Shown piece by piece: positions 33,690 to 46,285 of a stretch of DNA of 64,000 nucleotides. The DNA lies in contig NC_077231.1 in NCBI RefSeq assembly GCF_027887165.1, forward strand, positions 126,684,987 to 126,748,986, read 5' to 3'. The notes under the pieces were generated by a model, which had not been told where the DNA came from, ran no database searches, and saw nothing but the letters and a program-made list of their open reading frames with translations. The stretch is from Monodelphis domestica (Eukaryota; Chordata; Mammalia; Didelphimorphia; Didelphidae). Within the stretch, counting starts at the first letter, position 1. Every line of letters starts with the position of its first letter. Position numbers and translations under genes: made by a program.

Positions 33690-35130
33690 TGGCGAGTATT
33701 TTTCATGAATTTTCTTGGATTATTGTATTGTTGAGAATAGCAAAATAATTCCTAGTTGAACATTGTTCAATATTGCTGTTACCATGTACAATGTTTTCCT
33801 TTTTCCTTTTTTGTCATTAGTCAGTTTGATAGGTGTGAGATGATACCTCAAGAGTTGTTTTAATTTGCATTTCTCTAATTAATAGTGATTTAGAGAATTT
33901 TTGTGAGAGTTTTGATAGTTTTGATTTCTTCTGAAAACTGCCTGTTCATCTCCCTTAACTATCAATTGGGGAATGATTTGTATCAGTTCTCCATACATCT
34001 GAGAAATGGGGCCTTTATCAGAGAAACTTGCTGAAAGAATTTTTGATAATACTTCATAGTCTATAACATCTTTTATCAAAATGTAGTTTCCCCGATTATC
34101 TCTTTTAATTATTGGAATTTTTGCTTTTGGTCTTAGGTAATGTTTGCTATCCCTGTCTTTTTTACTTCAGCTGAAACATAATAGATTTTGCTTTAGCCCT
34201 TTATTTTAACTCTGTGTAAGTGTGTGTGTCATTCTGTTTCAAATGTGTCTCCTGTAAATAGCATATTGTTGGATTCTGATTTCTAATCCATTCCTCTGTC
34301 CACTTCTATTTTTTTAGGTTAGCTCATCCCATTCACATTGGTAGCTATGATTACCAACTTTATATTTCTCTTTCTTCCTTTCTTCTATTAATCCTTCTCT
34401 CTCTCTTTTGACCCTATCCATCCTCAAAATTCTGTTTTGAATCTAACCACTACCTCCCTTAATCTATACTCCCTTTTATTACCTCTCCTCTTACTTCTTT
34501 CTCCTTCTTTTTTTTGGGTAAGATAGATTTCTATACCCAGCTGAGTGTGTATATATATTTCCTCTGAACTTCTTCTGATAAGAGTGAGGTTCAACATTGT
34601 CTGCCACTCTACCCCCCAAGATCCCCTTTACTGTAAAAGTTCTTCGTTGTGCCTCTTTTATACCACATACTTTTCCTTTTTCTTTCCTGTCTTTCCCCTT
34701 CTCCTAGTGCATCTCTTTTTATCATTTCTTCATTTTTTGGAGATCATCCCAAATAATCGACTTATACTTGTGTCCTCTGTCTATAAAGTCCTTCTAAGTG
34801 CCCTAATAATGATAAAATTCTTAGAAGTTATATGTATTGTTTTCCCATAGAGAAATATAGTTTAACCTTAGTGAGTTCCTTATCCTTTCTCTTTGATGTT
34901 TACCTCTCTATGCTTCTCTTGAGTTTTGTGTGAGAATGTCAGATTTTCTGTTCAGCTCTAATCTTTTTATCAGTAATGATTAAAAGTTCTTTTTTTCATT
35001 GAATATCTATTTTTCTCCCTGAAGGATTACAGTTAGTTTTGCTAGGTAGGTTATTCTTGGTTGTAATCATGAGAAACTTCCCCATGTTTTTCTTTGTCTT
35101 CAGTATTTCATTTTTGAAAAGGGGGGAATT
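33690..35130 (-). repeat. L1 fragment of about 1.4 kb, reversed
   Basis: The run 'cagtttgataggtgtgagat', 'tttaatttgcatttctctaa', 'ctatcaattggggaatgatt', 'atgtgtctcctgtaaatagc', 'ccattcacattggtagctat' is the reversed L1 interior. Frames are broken throughout. Confidence 0.65.
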
Positions 35131-35198
35131 ATCTATGGAACCTGGCGTGATTGTACAGAGAACTTATTCACCCACTTAGTTTTTAAAAATACATACAT

Positions 35199-35388
35199 GG
35201 GGCAGCTGGGTAGCTCAATGGATTGAGAGTCAGGCCTAGAGATGCTAGGTCCTAGGTTCAAATCTGGCATCAGACACTTCTCAGCTGTGTGACCCTGGGC
35301 AAGTCACTTAACCCCCTTTGCCTAGCCCTTACCACTCTTCTGCCTTGGAACCAATACACAGTATTGATTCCAAGATGTAAGGTAAGGG
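35199..35388 (+). repeat. Type A SINE with perfect target duplication
   Basis: A full-length type A copy is flanked by the 14-base repeat 'tttaaaaatacata' at 35182-35195 and 35389-35402. The second 'ggtaaggg' end and the duplication overlap by design of the tail. Confidence 0.9.
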
Positions 35389-35429
35389 TTTAAAAATACA
35401 TAAATAAAAATACAGAGGGTGGATGAAAC

Positions 35430-36440
35430 CATGATGGCACCAGTTTTGGAAAGTTTAGAGCATAAAATGAGCTGAGGCTTACAAGAAAACCCAAGGATAA
35501 AATATATTGGTTTAAAAAGAGATGATGCAACTTTTTTAATAGTAGAGGAAAAGGAAGAATAATAGGATTGGATGAGTGATGAGTAAGAGAAGTTGAACCT
35601 GTTCAACTCTAATTTTGCTTTTGTTTTCTTTGCCAAGGAGAATGATCGTTGGATTGGAATGGATAGAACAAAAAATGACTGGTCTTTTGATAAAAATTAG
35701 GGAAACAACTAGGGAGCTGCTAAGAAGATCTTCAGGTACTTTAATAAACTGAGAGATACGAATCCTGAATCTTTCAGAATGTGGAGAATGGGAGAGATTC
35801 AGAGTACTGCAGAGAAATATCCCAATTTCAGTGAATGGGAATAGGACAGAGTCTGTGAATTCCAGGCCCCAGAATGTGACTTGAACTCCTGGCAAACGTC
35901 TAGAAAGTACTAAAGGGAGAGTAATTGAGTGTCTAAAAAGAAGTGATGGCCACAGTGAATTGTCATGACTTCATCAAGGACACATCAAGCCAGACTAATC
36001 TCCTTTACTTTTTGATAGGATGACTAGGCTGATAGATCAAGGGAATACCATCACTAGTTAGAATCTAGCAAAACAAAGTATCTCATACTAATCTATTGGA
36101 AATGATAGAAATGTGTGGATTGGATGATAATATAGTCAAGTAGATTCTGAGCTGGTTGAAGAGCCAATAGTTATTAATGGTTTGATGTTAATTCTAAAGG
36201 AGGTATTTTAGTAATATGCTCCAGGGAAATGGGCTTGGCCTTTTGTTTTTTGGTCAACATCTTGGATAAAGGAATAGATGACACTTTTTTGGGGGCCAAA
36301 GGGGGGGTTGGAGCTTTGTAGATGGCACAAGACTAGGTGAAAAAGCTAACACATTAGATGTCAGAATTAGGATCTAAAATAGTTCTTTATGGGATAAAAT
36401 GCTGGGTCACATTTAATAAGATGAAAGTTTGGGATAGCGA
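35430..36440 (+). repeat. CR1/L3 LINE, about 1 kb
   Basis: The longest CR1/L3 in the window. The sequence order 'ttgaactcctggcaaacgtc', 'gacttcatcaaggacacatc', 'caaagtatctcatactaatc', 'gagctggttgaagagccaat', 'caacatcttggataaaggaa' and 'gtagatggcacaagactagg' spans the reverse transcriptase domain. It is full of stops and indels. Confidence 0.8.
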
Positions 36441-36459
36441 TTGAACCCATGATTTCATT

Positions 36460-36670
36460 TGTGTAGCACACTCCCAGATGAGGAAATTCCTTCTATCAGT
36501 GCAAGTCAGCACCCTTTCTTCAACCTTCTTTCAATGTTTTCTTCATCTTAGACAAGTGTCTAGAAATGGAAAAGTTAGGTGAATTGTCCAAGGTCACACA
36601 CACAGGTTATGTGTCAGAGGTGAGATTTTGACCCTGGTTTTGCTGGCTTTGTCCACTATGCCAAACTGCC
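36460..36670 (-). repeat. MIR-type SINE, reversed
   Basis: 'tgtgtagcacactcccagat', 'gaattgtccaaggtcacaca' and 'ttgaccctggttttgctggc' follow the reversed MIR/CORE order. Confidence 0.6.
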
Positions 36671-36831
36671 TTTCCAGGTATAATTTAAAATAATAAATGT
36701 GAACTTTTTAACTTGGGTTAAAAAGAAATCAATTTCAAGTCTAGGACAGTTGTGGTTAGACCTCTATTTGCCTGTTTTTAAGTAGATTTCAAGCTCAATG
36801 TGATATGCTACTGTGATTAATGATCACAGCT

Positions 36832-37055
36832 GGGTGGAGCAAGGGATAAGACCCCAAACCAAGAATCAGGAATTCAAAATGAGACCTCAGATACTTACTT
36901 ACTTGTGTGACCCTGGGCAATTCATTTAATCCTTTTTGCCTCTGTTTCCTCATTTAGAAAATGGGTTAGAGGAAGGAAATGGCAAAGCACTCCACTCTCT
37001 TTGCAGGAAAACTCCAAGTGGTGTCCAGAAGAGTCACAAATGACTGAACGACAGG
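36832..37055 (+). repeat. RTE-tailed SINE (type B)
   Basis: The CORE 'gtgtgaccctgggcaattca' is followed by 'gaggaaggaaatggcaaagc' and the RTE-like end 'agagtcacaaatgactgaac'. Confidence 0.85.
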
Positions 37056-37084
37056 AAGTGTAATTACAGGAGTTAAAAGTCAAA

Positions 37085-37290
37085 GTCATCTTAGAATGCC
37101 TTGATTGCCAAGTTCAAATAGACACAGACACAGTAGCTCTGTGATCCTGGGCAAGTCGCTTAACCCTGCTTCCATTTCCTCATGTGCAAAATGAGGCGGA
37201 GAGGGAAATGGCAGACTACTGCAGTATCTTGGCTTGGAAAACCCCAAATGAGGTCACCAAAGAGTTGACAGGGTGGAAATAAACAAGAGT
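37085..37290 (+). repeat. RTE-tailed SINE (type B), second copy
   Basis: A second type B unit starts 30 bases after the previous one: 'gtgatcctgggcaagtcgct', 'gagagggaaatggcagacta', 'aaccccaaatgaggtcacca'. The two are separate insertions. Confidence 0.75.
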
Positions 37291-37299
37291 TATATGATA

Positions 37300-39650
37300 T
37301 ATATCACTAAATAGTCGGTTATTCTTTGTTTTTCTGTTTCTCGATCTTGTCTGTCTCTAGCTCTCTTTATGTTCTTATGTAGGTACATACATATAACATT
37401 TAGATGATCCTCAGTTCTTGACCGAGCCCTCTGGGTCTATGCTAGCCACTCAAAGAGGTCCAGTGAAGACCTGAATGTCTGCCATCTGCGGATGAGCCCT
37501 GCAGAGTATTGAGAGATTCTTTTTCAGGAGTTTGGCTATTGGATGAAAAATGGAGATAATAAAATAAAGTCTCAAACTGAGATATATTTGTAATTAAAGC
37601 TCTATGTAAATGCTAGCTGTTATTAATTATGTATAATATATAAATGGTTATTAATATATTAAGGGTTTTACAGCCTGTATCAGTGGAAGTCTCCCTGGCC
37701 CCAATCCCCCCTACCCCCACTATTTAATCACTGGAAAAGGGATTGAGAACAGTCTTTTGATATGTTAATGAAGAGCTAAGACCTTTCAGACCTTGATAAC
37801 TCTTTGTGAAGTATGAAAAAATTTCTCCTTAATGGAATTAGAGGGGCCACTGATATGCCCAGCCCCGTCATCCTTCCATGAAGTGTGAAGTTTTCTTTGA
37901 TTAAATTGTAAGAGACAATCCATTGGCTGGAGGAAGATTAGTGATACCTGATGTCTCTGAGCTCGCCACCCCTGAGGTGGTCCAGTTAGGAGCAACTTTA
38001 TGGATTGTGACTCCAGTGTCAAGTGGGGGAGAGCTAGGAAATAGTTTTTCTTTTTCACTGCTTCAAGATCATATTCATCAAGGCCCAGAGATGTTTACCC
38101 CAAAGACATCTATGCCCAGACTTTGAAATGCAAACACTTGAAATTTGAATTATCTTTTTTTTAGTTAAAACTTTCTTTTTGAATGATCTTTTAAGAAGTG
38201 AGACCTCTGACTGCAAAATAGAGAGCCAATGGTATGTTTAAGGGAATTCGGTCTTATAAATGGGATCTGGCTTGGGGAGCTCAGCTGATTGATTCACCCA
38301 TCAGAGACCCAGAGAAGCTAGAGATACGGGATTAACATGATAATTCCAATGGACAAGAAAGGCCTTTGGGGCCCTGAAATATTGAAAGAATGATTTACTT
38401 TGGACATGTGTATTTCTTACGTATGAGATTCATGCTCACTGTGTTCTGCTTGTGCTCCCTTTTCTCATAAAACCATCCGAGAGAGTATACCTTAGATTTA
38501 TTGAGGGGAAAAATGTTTGTGGTTATTATCTTTACTCTTCCACAAATATCTTTTGCTTCAAATTAATTTTGTCTAAGGAGTGCAGACTCCCAGGGTTCCC
38601 TAAAATGGAGAGTTGCAATAGCCTTCTGGAAACAATTCCTAGAGGGGCTGCTACAAAAATGAAGTGTGGTGAGATCAGATGAGGGAAACTCTCACTATTA
38701 GCTGAGATCAGGAACCAGGGAAGTCTTAATTCTTTACTTGCATACCTTCCTCATTAGTACCCGGAAGACCTAAAAAGGCTGAGGACAAGACAGAAAGTTA
38801 TCTTAGCATTTCTATTTCCAGAAAGTTGACATTGGGTTAGCGAAATTGCCTGGCAAGAAGTTTCTTTTCATGTAGCACACCATAGATGGAGATGTTTCTC
38901 TAAAAAAATTCATACACATTGAGCAATAACTGTAAGAAAACTTAGACTACCTCCTGAGTCGGCACGTCACGATCTTATTAAAACACAGCTAAGTTTTTGA
39001 TGACTTGTCTGAAATCATTTAAAAGCCAAGGTGGGGGGGCGGGGGGAAGAGTCTTCCCCAGTTGTGTCATCAAATCTGCCACTAAAAATCATTTAAACGC
39101 ACCCCCCACTCAGACACTTTGAAAAGCTCACCTTTAAATCCTCTGTTCCAAAACCTTCCCTAAGGAACACCACCACGAGTGAAACAGGTGTTGGAAGCTC
39201 TGTTTTGAATCCATCCTCAGCAGGTGGTAATTTTCACTCTAATTCAGTGCTTGACAGATACTCCAAGACTGCCTGGCAATTGCTGCGCCTCATGGTGTGG
39301 CATGGGGCTTTGGTGTGTTTGTTTGTTTTGCGAGGACATAGAACCCCAAGTCCTGACTGCCTATAGATAGAGATATTTTAGCATATTAGATGCCTGCTGC
39401 TTACGGAGTACACACATTTTCCCAGACATTTCTCTCAAAAAATAAATTTCCAGTGAGCCAGAGATTGTGGCAATCAGGGAACAATCGTAGAAAATATGGA
39501 AGCAGATGTGGGAATCCACATGCGTCCATCTCACACAGCTCCCAAACAGAAGGCTCCCCAGGCCGTTGGGGTATCAGAAGGTGCTGCTGGGGTCCTTCCT
39601 GCTATATACCTCTAGCATGATCTGAGAAGGCAGCCATTACAAATTTAAAA
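37300..39650. other. Repeat-poor stretch, unassigned
   Basis: I recognise no named repeat or exon in most of this 2.3 kb. The part at about 37770-38120 has the look of a dispersed element, and 38230-38480 has a TATA-like 'tcttataaatggg' followed by 200 bases of moderate G+C, which would fit an LTR. Neither has duplicated ends that I can see. Confidence 0.4.
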
Positions 39651-39965
39651 AATGCAATTTCATTTGAGGTGGAGTGAGCACTGGACTAAAAGCCCAGATA
39701 ACTGGGTTCTAGACCTAAGACTTCCAATAAGTAACTGTGACAAATCATTTAATTGTGCTCATCCTCAGTTTATTTAGTTGTACATGAGAGGTCTGGCTCA
39801 GAAGAAATGTAAGGTCTCTTCTAGCCCTAAAATTCTACGTTTTGGGGGGTTGTGTGTGTGAAAAGGATACATAGAATAGATAATTGCAGTTACATTTTCC
39901 ATCTTTTGCTTGATGATGTCTAATGTTATTCTAGCTTTTAATATTTAATAAGCACCTACCATGTG

Positions 39966-40150
39966 AGGGCAGCCAGGTGGTTTGGTGGATAGAGCTTGTA
40001 GTCAGGAAAACTCATCTTCCCAAGTACCCTGTTTGCCTCAGTTTCCTCCTCTGTAAAATGAGCTGGAGAAGGAAATGGAAAACCATTCTTATATCTTTGC
40101 CAAGAAAACCTCAAATGGGGTTCTGAAGTGTTGGTTAGGACTGAAACTGC
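39966..40150 (+). repeat. RTE-tailed SINE (type B)
   Basis: 'gggcagccaggtggtttggt', 'cctcagtttcctcctctgta', 'ggagaaggaaatggaaaacc' and 'aacctcaaatggggttctga' form a type B copy with a shortened CORE. Confidence 0.75.
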
Positions 40151-40327
40151 TCATCCACAACCAATGTGCTATAAGAGATTAAAAAAGAGGCAAGAGTCAT
40201 TTCTTGCCCTCAAGGAGCACACAGTAAAATAGGAGAGAAAATAAGCAAATATGTACAAATAAGCCATATATAGGACAAATAGGAGACAATTAAAAGGAGG
40301 CACTAGATTTAAAAAGATTTGGGAAAG

Positions 40328-40538
40328 GGGGCAGCTGGGTAGCTCAGTGAATTGAGAACCAGGCCTAGAGATGGGATATCCTAGGTTCAAATCTGACCTC
40401 AGACACTTCCCAGCTGTGTGACCCTGGGCAAGTCACTTGACCCCCATTGCCTAGCCCTTACCACTCTTCTGCCTTGGAACCAATACACAGTATTGACTCC
40501 AAGACAGAAGGTAAGGTTTTTTTTTTTTTTTCTAAATG
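40328..40538 (+). repeat. Type A SINE, youngest-looking copy
   Basis: A near-consensus type A SINE with a T-run after 'aaggta' is flanked by a perfect 14-base duplication 'aagatttgggaaag' at 40314-40327 and 40539-40552. It interrupts an ancient dispersed repeat that continues as 'atttcctgtgtaaaatggga'. Confidence 0.95.
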
Positions 40539-42099
40539 AAGATTTGGGAAAGATTTCCTGTGTAAAATGGGATTTTAGTTGGAACTAAAAGTATGCCAGG
40601 GAAGCCAGCAGATAGAAGTGAAGAAGGAGCACTTTCTGGGCATGGGGAAATGCCTCTTTACAAGAGTTTTCCCTAAGATAATGTGGAAATGGCTCTAAGC
40701 AGGGCTGGTGGTATGGAGAGCATAGCTATTTATAAGACTTTGTGGCTCAGAATTCCCAGGCTGCTTCCAAAGGGAATGAGTAGAAGGTACTGGTCAAAGT
40801 GGTAGCAGTGGTTTGCCCAGTTTGGCACATGCCACTTTGTATCGTTCCTGCAGGTTACACTTTTGCTTCTGCCAGGTTCAAAGTGAAAGGAATGTATCAC
40901 AATAAGGGTTGCTCCCTTAAGAGAAAACTGAGCATGCACTAGCTTTTCACTCCTTAGCCTACAGAGAAGAGACTGGAGCCACATAAAAGAGGTGAATTTC
41001 AAAGGAGATAATTTGAAATGTGCAGATGATTAATCTCTCCTATCTTGATTATATCCTCCATTTAGTAGCAAATGCTTTTCTAAACGAGTGGTTTAAAAAA
41101 TATTTTGACAAGCATTCATACTAGGAAGAAAAAAGAGAACCTATGTTCAATATATGTTTAAATTGATTTAATTAAATAGTATCCTTTATAGCCAACTGAG
41201 GCTTCAGGAACTTTGGAGATATAGCTGGGTACTGCAGTTTGGGGGGTCTGTTGTCTAAAAATGGGTCTTTGTGGTTGATTGAAGCATCAAGGTATCTCCT
41301 AATGGAGGTTAGATAGGGTGTAGCAGAATCAATTTTAACTACTTTCCAGTGTGTGTATGTATGTATATTTGTTCCTTTCTTTAACGTTTTGTTAGTAATA
41401 TTTCACCAGCATTTCTGATTGCTAAGGAGTTCTAAGGCAGTGTCTGGGAAATCAAGGTGTTATTAATTGTCTCTACTCTCAGACTTATACTTTGGAATCT
41501 TTGAAGAATGAAACTGGTTGAGGAGGCACAAAGGGAGAAAAGGAACGTTTAGGAATAAGAGAGTCTGCCTTGCTCCATGGCTGAGTTATTGAGACTGTTC
41601 TTTGAGAGATAGGATCCTACTGTCTTGGCATTGTCTAGATTCTGAAACGTTTGTCTGCAAGTTTCCCCCATAGCCAAGAGATTCATGCTTGTGTAAAGGT
41701 GAGCATGAACTAAAAAAACCAAAAGAACTTTATGGCAAAAACAAATATTTTATTTATATTTATTCATGATCTGACTTAACCCTTCTGAAATGGTCTTCAC
41801 ATGCTGAAACATGTTAAAGATACTTTAATCAAGTTAACATTCATGTTGGGCTTCTTGATATGTTAAAGTTGCATTCATGTAGTGAGCTGGAGTATGTTTA
41901 TATATGCATACATTTTCTGGCAAGTGCGGTCATTTTGTTATAGTCACAAAGGAAGGCATGTAATCTGTGCAATTATTAAAACCCTAAATAGCAAATATAA
42001 ATTATAGGGAAGGTGATAACAGTCAAATATCAGGTTTTATGGAATGAAATACAGCAATCATGGGTTAGCAGACCTTGATATAGTCTTCTGGAACAAGAC

Positions 42100-42470
42100 T
42101 GGGCAAGACAGTAGAAGACTAGCATCCTTCTAGTATTCTTTTCAATGATATCATTGTAATCATTGTGTATGCTATTCTCTTGGTTCTTCTCACTCTGTTC
42201 TGCATCAGTTCATATAAGTCTTCTTATTTTGCTTTGAATTCTCATTGTTTATCATTTCTTAGACTTCAATCATATTTCATTCCTTTATATATGACTGTAC
42301 ACTGCTCTCTATGGGCAACTACTTTGTTTCTGTTTTGTTATTTTGCTGCAACATAAAGTTCTGCTGTGATTATTTTAGTGTCTAGGTCTTTCTGTTTATG
42401 GCTTACTTGGGGAATATGTTTTGTAATAGGACATTCTAGATCAAAAGGTATGAAATGAGACAGGGGGGTG
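42100..42470 (-). repeat. L1 ORF2 fragment, reversed
   Basis: 'tctcactctgttctgcatca', 'tatatgactgtacactgctc' and 'gctgcaacataaagttctgc' match the reversed ORF2 3' region seen at 31.1 and 63.4 kb but are much more diverged, hence an older copy. Confidence 0.6.
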
Positions 42471-42839
42471 GTGCATTGGGTAGAGTGGTTCTGGAGTCAG
42501 GAAATCCTGTGTTTGGTATACAACACTTGCAAATCATTTTTGACATCGACAACCCACTCCCCCCTTGGGGCTTCTTTTATGGTTCATTTCAATTCATTTT
42601 CTGAGATTGGGTTTTAAAAATTCTCTTTTTCTTGTTTGAAGTATAAAGGTACTTCTTGATATACAATGCTACTTTCCCTTTCTTCCATTCTATTCATTTG
42701 AATAAAATATTCATTTTTTATTTCTATATTCTCAAAAAGATGAGTCACTTCTCATCGGGTCAGGCCACCATGTTCTTTGTTCTTGGTGTAGGTGCTCCTA
42801 ATTTTGCTCTCAGGAGCCATTCTGAATTAGTTTCACTTT

Positions 42840-43130
42840 CCACATGAAAGGCCTTCAAAATTGTCTCCTTTTAAGGCTAAAGATTCCCAGTTCTTTAAAT
42901 CACCGCAACTGATATGAGTTCTAGACTCCTTCGCTATCCTGGTAGCTGCCTGAAAAAGATGTTCCTTTTTAAAAATGTGGAGCCCAGAATGAAACAAAAT
43001 ACTATCCAAGTTTGGTCTGACATGACCCAGTTAAGGTTCAAAATGCAAATATCTGTAAGGGAAGTCAGCTCCTGTCCTGAGACTAGATTTGAATTGGTTA
43101 GCAAGATGAGAGATCAGGGGTCATCCAGGG
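42840..43130 (-). repeat. CR1/L3 3' fragment, reversed
   Basis: 'gtggagcccagaatgaaaca', 'ccaagtttggtctgacatga' is the reversed CR1/L3 3' region. Confidence 0.6.
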
Positions 43131-43254
43131 TCTAAGTTTAGTGTACAGAAGTGCACGCCCTGACCTTTCCATCCCTTTTGAAAACTTGGAGAGAATTTGA
43201 TTAGTTATTCTAAACGCCTAACATACTTGTCTTTGCTGAGTGAACTTGTCCCTA

Positions 43255-43500
43255 GAATCTCCGAGTTGGAGGTAATCTCAGAGGTTCTCTGGCCTAATCT
43301 CTACCTGGACATAGCCTAGCATTCCCAAGAAGTGGTTGCCTAAGCTGTTTTAAAGACTTCAGTTGAGGGAGACTTGGCATTTTTCAAGATCATCTATTCC
43401 AGTTTTGAATGGCTCAAATTATTAAAGAGTTTTTTCTTACAACATATCTGCTTTTGATTCTTTCCAAATTCTGTCCACTGTTTCTTGTCTTCCCTCCTAG
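43255..43500 (-). repeat. CR1/L3 3' fragment, reversed (second)
   Basis: 'cattcccaagaagtggttgc', 'cttcagttgagggagacttg' and 'attaaagagttttttcttac' continue the reversed CR1/L3 3' end. It may be the same insertion as the 42.84 kb piece. Confidence 0.5.
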
Positions 43501-44104
43501 ATCAACCCAAACCCTTCAAATACTAAAGATTGCTGTCACCTCCCAGGCCTTCCTCTATCACTTCCCTGCCTAAGCCTTCTCTCCTTTATCCTCCCAGGTT
43601 CTTCAACCAATTGTCAAATGTTATGAGATGAAGCTATTGAATCTCAGAGTAGTGAAGTGACTTTTTCTGATCATTCAATCACTAAATAAGAGGCAGAGCT
43701 CCATGATTTTGGCTCTGAATCCAAAGCTATTTCTTCTTCGCCACAGCTGGCCCCCGGAAGAAAGGCAAATCTGTCAAATATGAAGCAGGTAAAGCTTTTT
43801 AAAAACAAAACAAAACAACCCAAATTTTCTACCTTTCAGACTGAGACCAAAGTCCTGGGCTCTCTCCCTGTCTTCCTCTTACTCCTAATTGACATCACAG
43901 TGTATAGCAATAATAAATTGCTAGTACTTCTTAGGGATCTCTGCATTTTAGTAGAGGAAAATCCTCAAACCAAATGACAGAATCCCTAATGGAAAAATTT
44001 CAGGGATGATACCACCAGGAAGCCAGTTTCTAGATATACTAAGGTCGGCACTCTCAGAAACATCCTACACACACTAACTACCAAGCTACAAATCCAATGG
44101 AATC

Positions 44105-44902
44105 ATGTATGGAATGATACTGTGTCAAATAACAATGCCAAAGGCTGGACGTTATAAATTTTGTCTAGTAATTGTAGATCAACTAACCAGATGGCCGGAA
44201 GCATTTCCTACGACCCGAGCCACAGCAGATTTTGTTGCAAAGATACTTTTAAAAGAAATTATTCCTCGTTTTGGCCTACCAGCACGTATTGACTCCGATA
44301 GAGGGAGTCATTTTACTGATTCTGTCTTAAATCAAATATATTCTTGCTTGGGGATAACTCCAAAATTCCATGTTCCATATCACTCCCAGAGCTCAGGCCA
44401 AGTGGAGAGGATGAATAAAGAACTTAAGACTATGATTGGCAAATTATGCACTGAGACCCATTTAAAATGGCCTGAAATTCTCCCTCTGGCCCTATTTTAT
44501 CTTAGAAGCAGGCCTAGAGGAGACTTACATATTTCACCATTTGAGATGCTTTTTGGACATCCGCCTATACAGGCTAAGCCTTTCTCCCCGGCTTATACAT
44601 CGCTATTAGGGGGAGATATTACTATTGCTTCCTATATACAGGAGTTACAGCACAAACTACGTGAACTTCATGAATCCGGAGCTGCAGTACAAGCTGGACC
44701 ATTAGACTTTTCTCTGCATGACCTGAACCCAGGAGATAAAGTTTATATCAAGAATTTCAAGCGAACTGGAGCAACTGAACCTTCATGGGAAGGACCATTC
44801 CAAATATTATTAACTACTCCAACATCTATAAAGATTGGAGAAAGAGACTCTTGGATTCACTGCTCACATGTGAAGAAAGCATCTTCTGCTGAGACTGATT
44901 GA
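44105..44902 (+). pseudogene. Retroviral pol remnant: integrase core and C-terminal domain
   Basis: The 265-codon open frame holds most of a retroviral integrase. The second catalytic Asp sits in DSDRGSHF and the Glu in GQVERMNKEL, with 35 residues between them, the D,D-35-E spacing. VDQLTRWPEAFP lies before them, and WEGPFQILLTTPT marks the GPY/F module near the C-terminus. The zinc-binding HHCC domain is absent, and the segment that should hold the first catalytic Asp is scrambled at the open-frame start. The ATG is internal and probably not a true start. The product would be inactive. Retaining 265 codons without a stop is notable. Confidence 0.9.
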
Positions 44903-46275
44903 CTCTATCCTATCATATGAATTGTGACTCTATCTTATCATAAGAATTGGAGATAATAATCCATAGACAAATGGATATTTTTTTTTCAAGAATATATTGA
45001 ATTACTGATTTTTTTCTTATTTTTTCTTATTTCTTTTCTTTTATTTTTTGATCAGAATATTTGATTTTTTTTTCTCATTTTTGTACTGAAGGTACACATA
45101 ATTAATATTAATATTTTTTTCCCTGCAGTAATACAAGTTAATATATATACTCTTGCTATAATATCAATATATGCCTAAAAGCTTTAAACTATGGGAACCT
45201 GCCATTTATTGATAAAATATTATAGGACTGTGATTAATGTTTGTGTCTGATTCCAGGAAAAGGGATAAAAACAAGGAGCACAGACTAAACCTGAATAGTG
45301 CCAATAGAGCACACAAGAAATATTAAAGTGAGACTCGAGGTTGCGACGCTTAACTTATGTTTAAGTCGTAGGACTTCCTTGTATCTACACTCTTTTTGAA
45401 ATACTCAAACAAGTACAAAGCTTGACTATCATGCTGGCTCCCTATATCCCTGAGGAAAAAAATCAGACAAGGGAATGACATTTCCCCATCAAAATAGAAT
45501 TCAAATTCTTTCCTTCTTATATTATGGCAACTTCCTGTAGTCTTGGCTACAAATGGCTAAGTGAAATATTACTGTATTCTGTCCTACATACTTGTGGGAT
45601 AGAAATTACTTTAAACTGGACCTATACAAGGCCTATTTTGAATTTTTCTTATGTTTTTGATTATTTTTCTATTCTTTTGATAATTGGCACATACACCCCC
45701 ATAACTGAACATTGCATTCTGAGCTAAACTTGATATTTTTTTTTAAAATACTTACTTCAGGGGGGATTGTATTTTAATTTAAAACCTAAGAATTTTTTCA
45801 TTTTTGAATTTTTTTTTGTTTGAGATTGTATTTTTATAAAAATCCAAGACTTTTGTTTAAGATTTTACTGTTATAAAAAATTTTAAAGATTTTGATTTTG
45901 TTCGAGAAAAGATCTTCAAGAAAGAAGCTTGAAACTTTTATATCCAGAGAATGAACTGTTGCAGAAAGATGCCAAAAACCTACACTTCATCAAGAAGATC
46001 AAGAATGAACTTTGGATGTGATTGATTGGACTGAACTTTTGATTGAACATTTATTGTAACATTTATGCCAAAAGGGACTGCCCCTAATTTGGCTTTCTGT
46101 CAATGCGCCTAGCAAACATTGGTTTTGCTTTCTTTTCTTTTCTATTTCCTCTCTCACTATTCTAATTCCTCCTAGAAAATTGAATATTGTGTATATCTTT
46201 AGTTAGAAGTGAATTTAGAACTACAAAATGATTATGTTAAATGATCAATGGGGAGACTAGTCTCCCAATGATCAT
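44903..46275 (+). other. Post-pol retroviral region without recognisable env
   Basis: About 1.37 kb separates the pol stop from the polypurine tract. The longest forward open frame is 67 codons at 45524-45727, and I see no signal peptide, CX6CC-like motif or transmembrane pattern typical of env. T-rich runs are frequent. Either env decayed beyond sight or this lineage lacked it. Confidence 0.6.
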
Positions 46276-46276
46276 C

Positions 46277-46285
46277 AGGGGGGAT
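46277..46285 (+). promoter_or_regulatory. Retroviral polypurine tract
   Basis: 'aggggggat' lies directly before the LTR's first TG. This is the expected site of plus-strand DNA priming in a retrovirus. A similar purine run, 'aggggggat', occurs at about 45759 without an LTR after it. Confidence 0.75.

Noticed and set aside
44105..44902. The 265-codon frame as a domesticated host integrase gene
   Set aside because: It lacks the zinc domain and an intact first catalytic Asp region, sits next to its own polypurine tract and LTR, and shows no splice signals. Endogenous retrovirus is the simpler reading.
45524..45727. A 67-codon frame after pol as an env gene
   Set aside because: No signal peptide, cysteine motif or transmembrane pattern of env can be seen, and it is too short.
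45750..45770. A second LTR start after the purine run 'aggggggat' near 45.76 kb
   Set aside because: What follows does not match the LTR family start 'tgtaaacc' in sequence beyond a few bases, and no LTR body follows.
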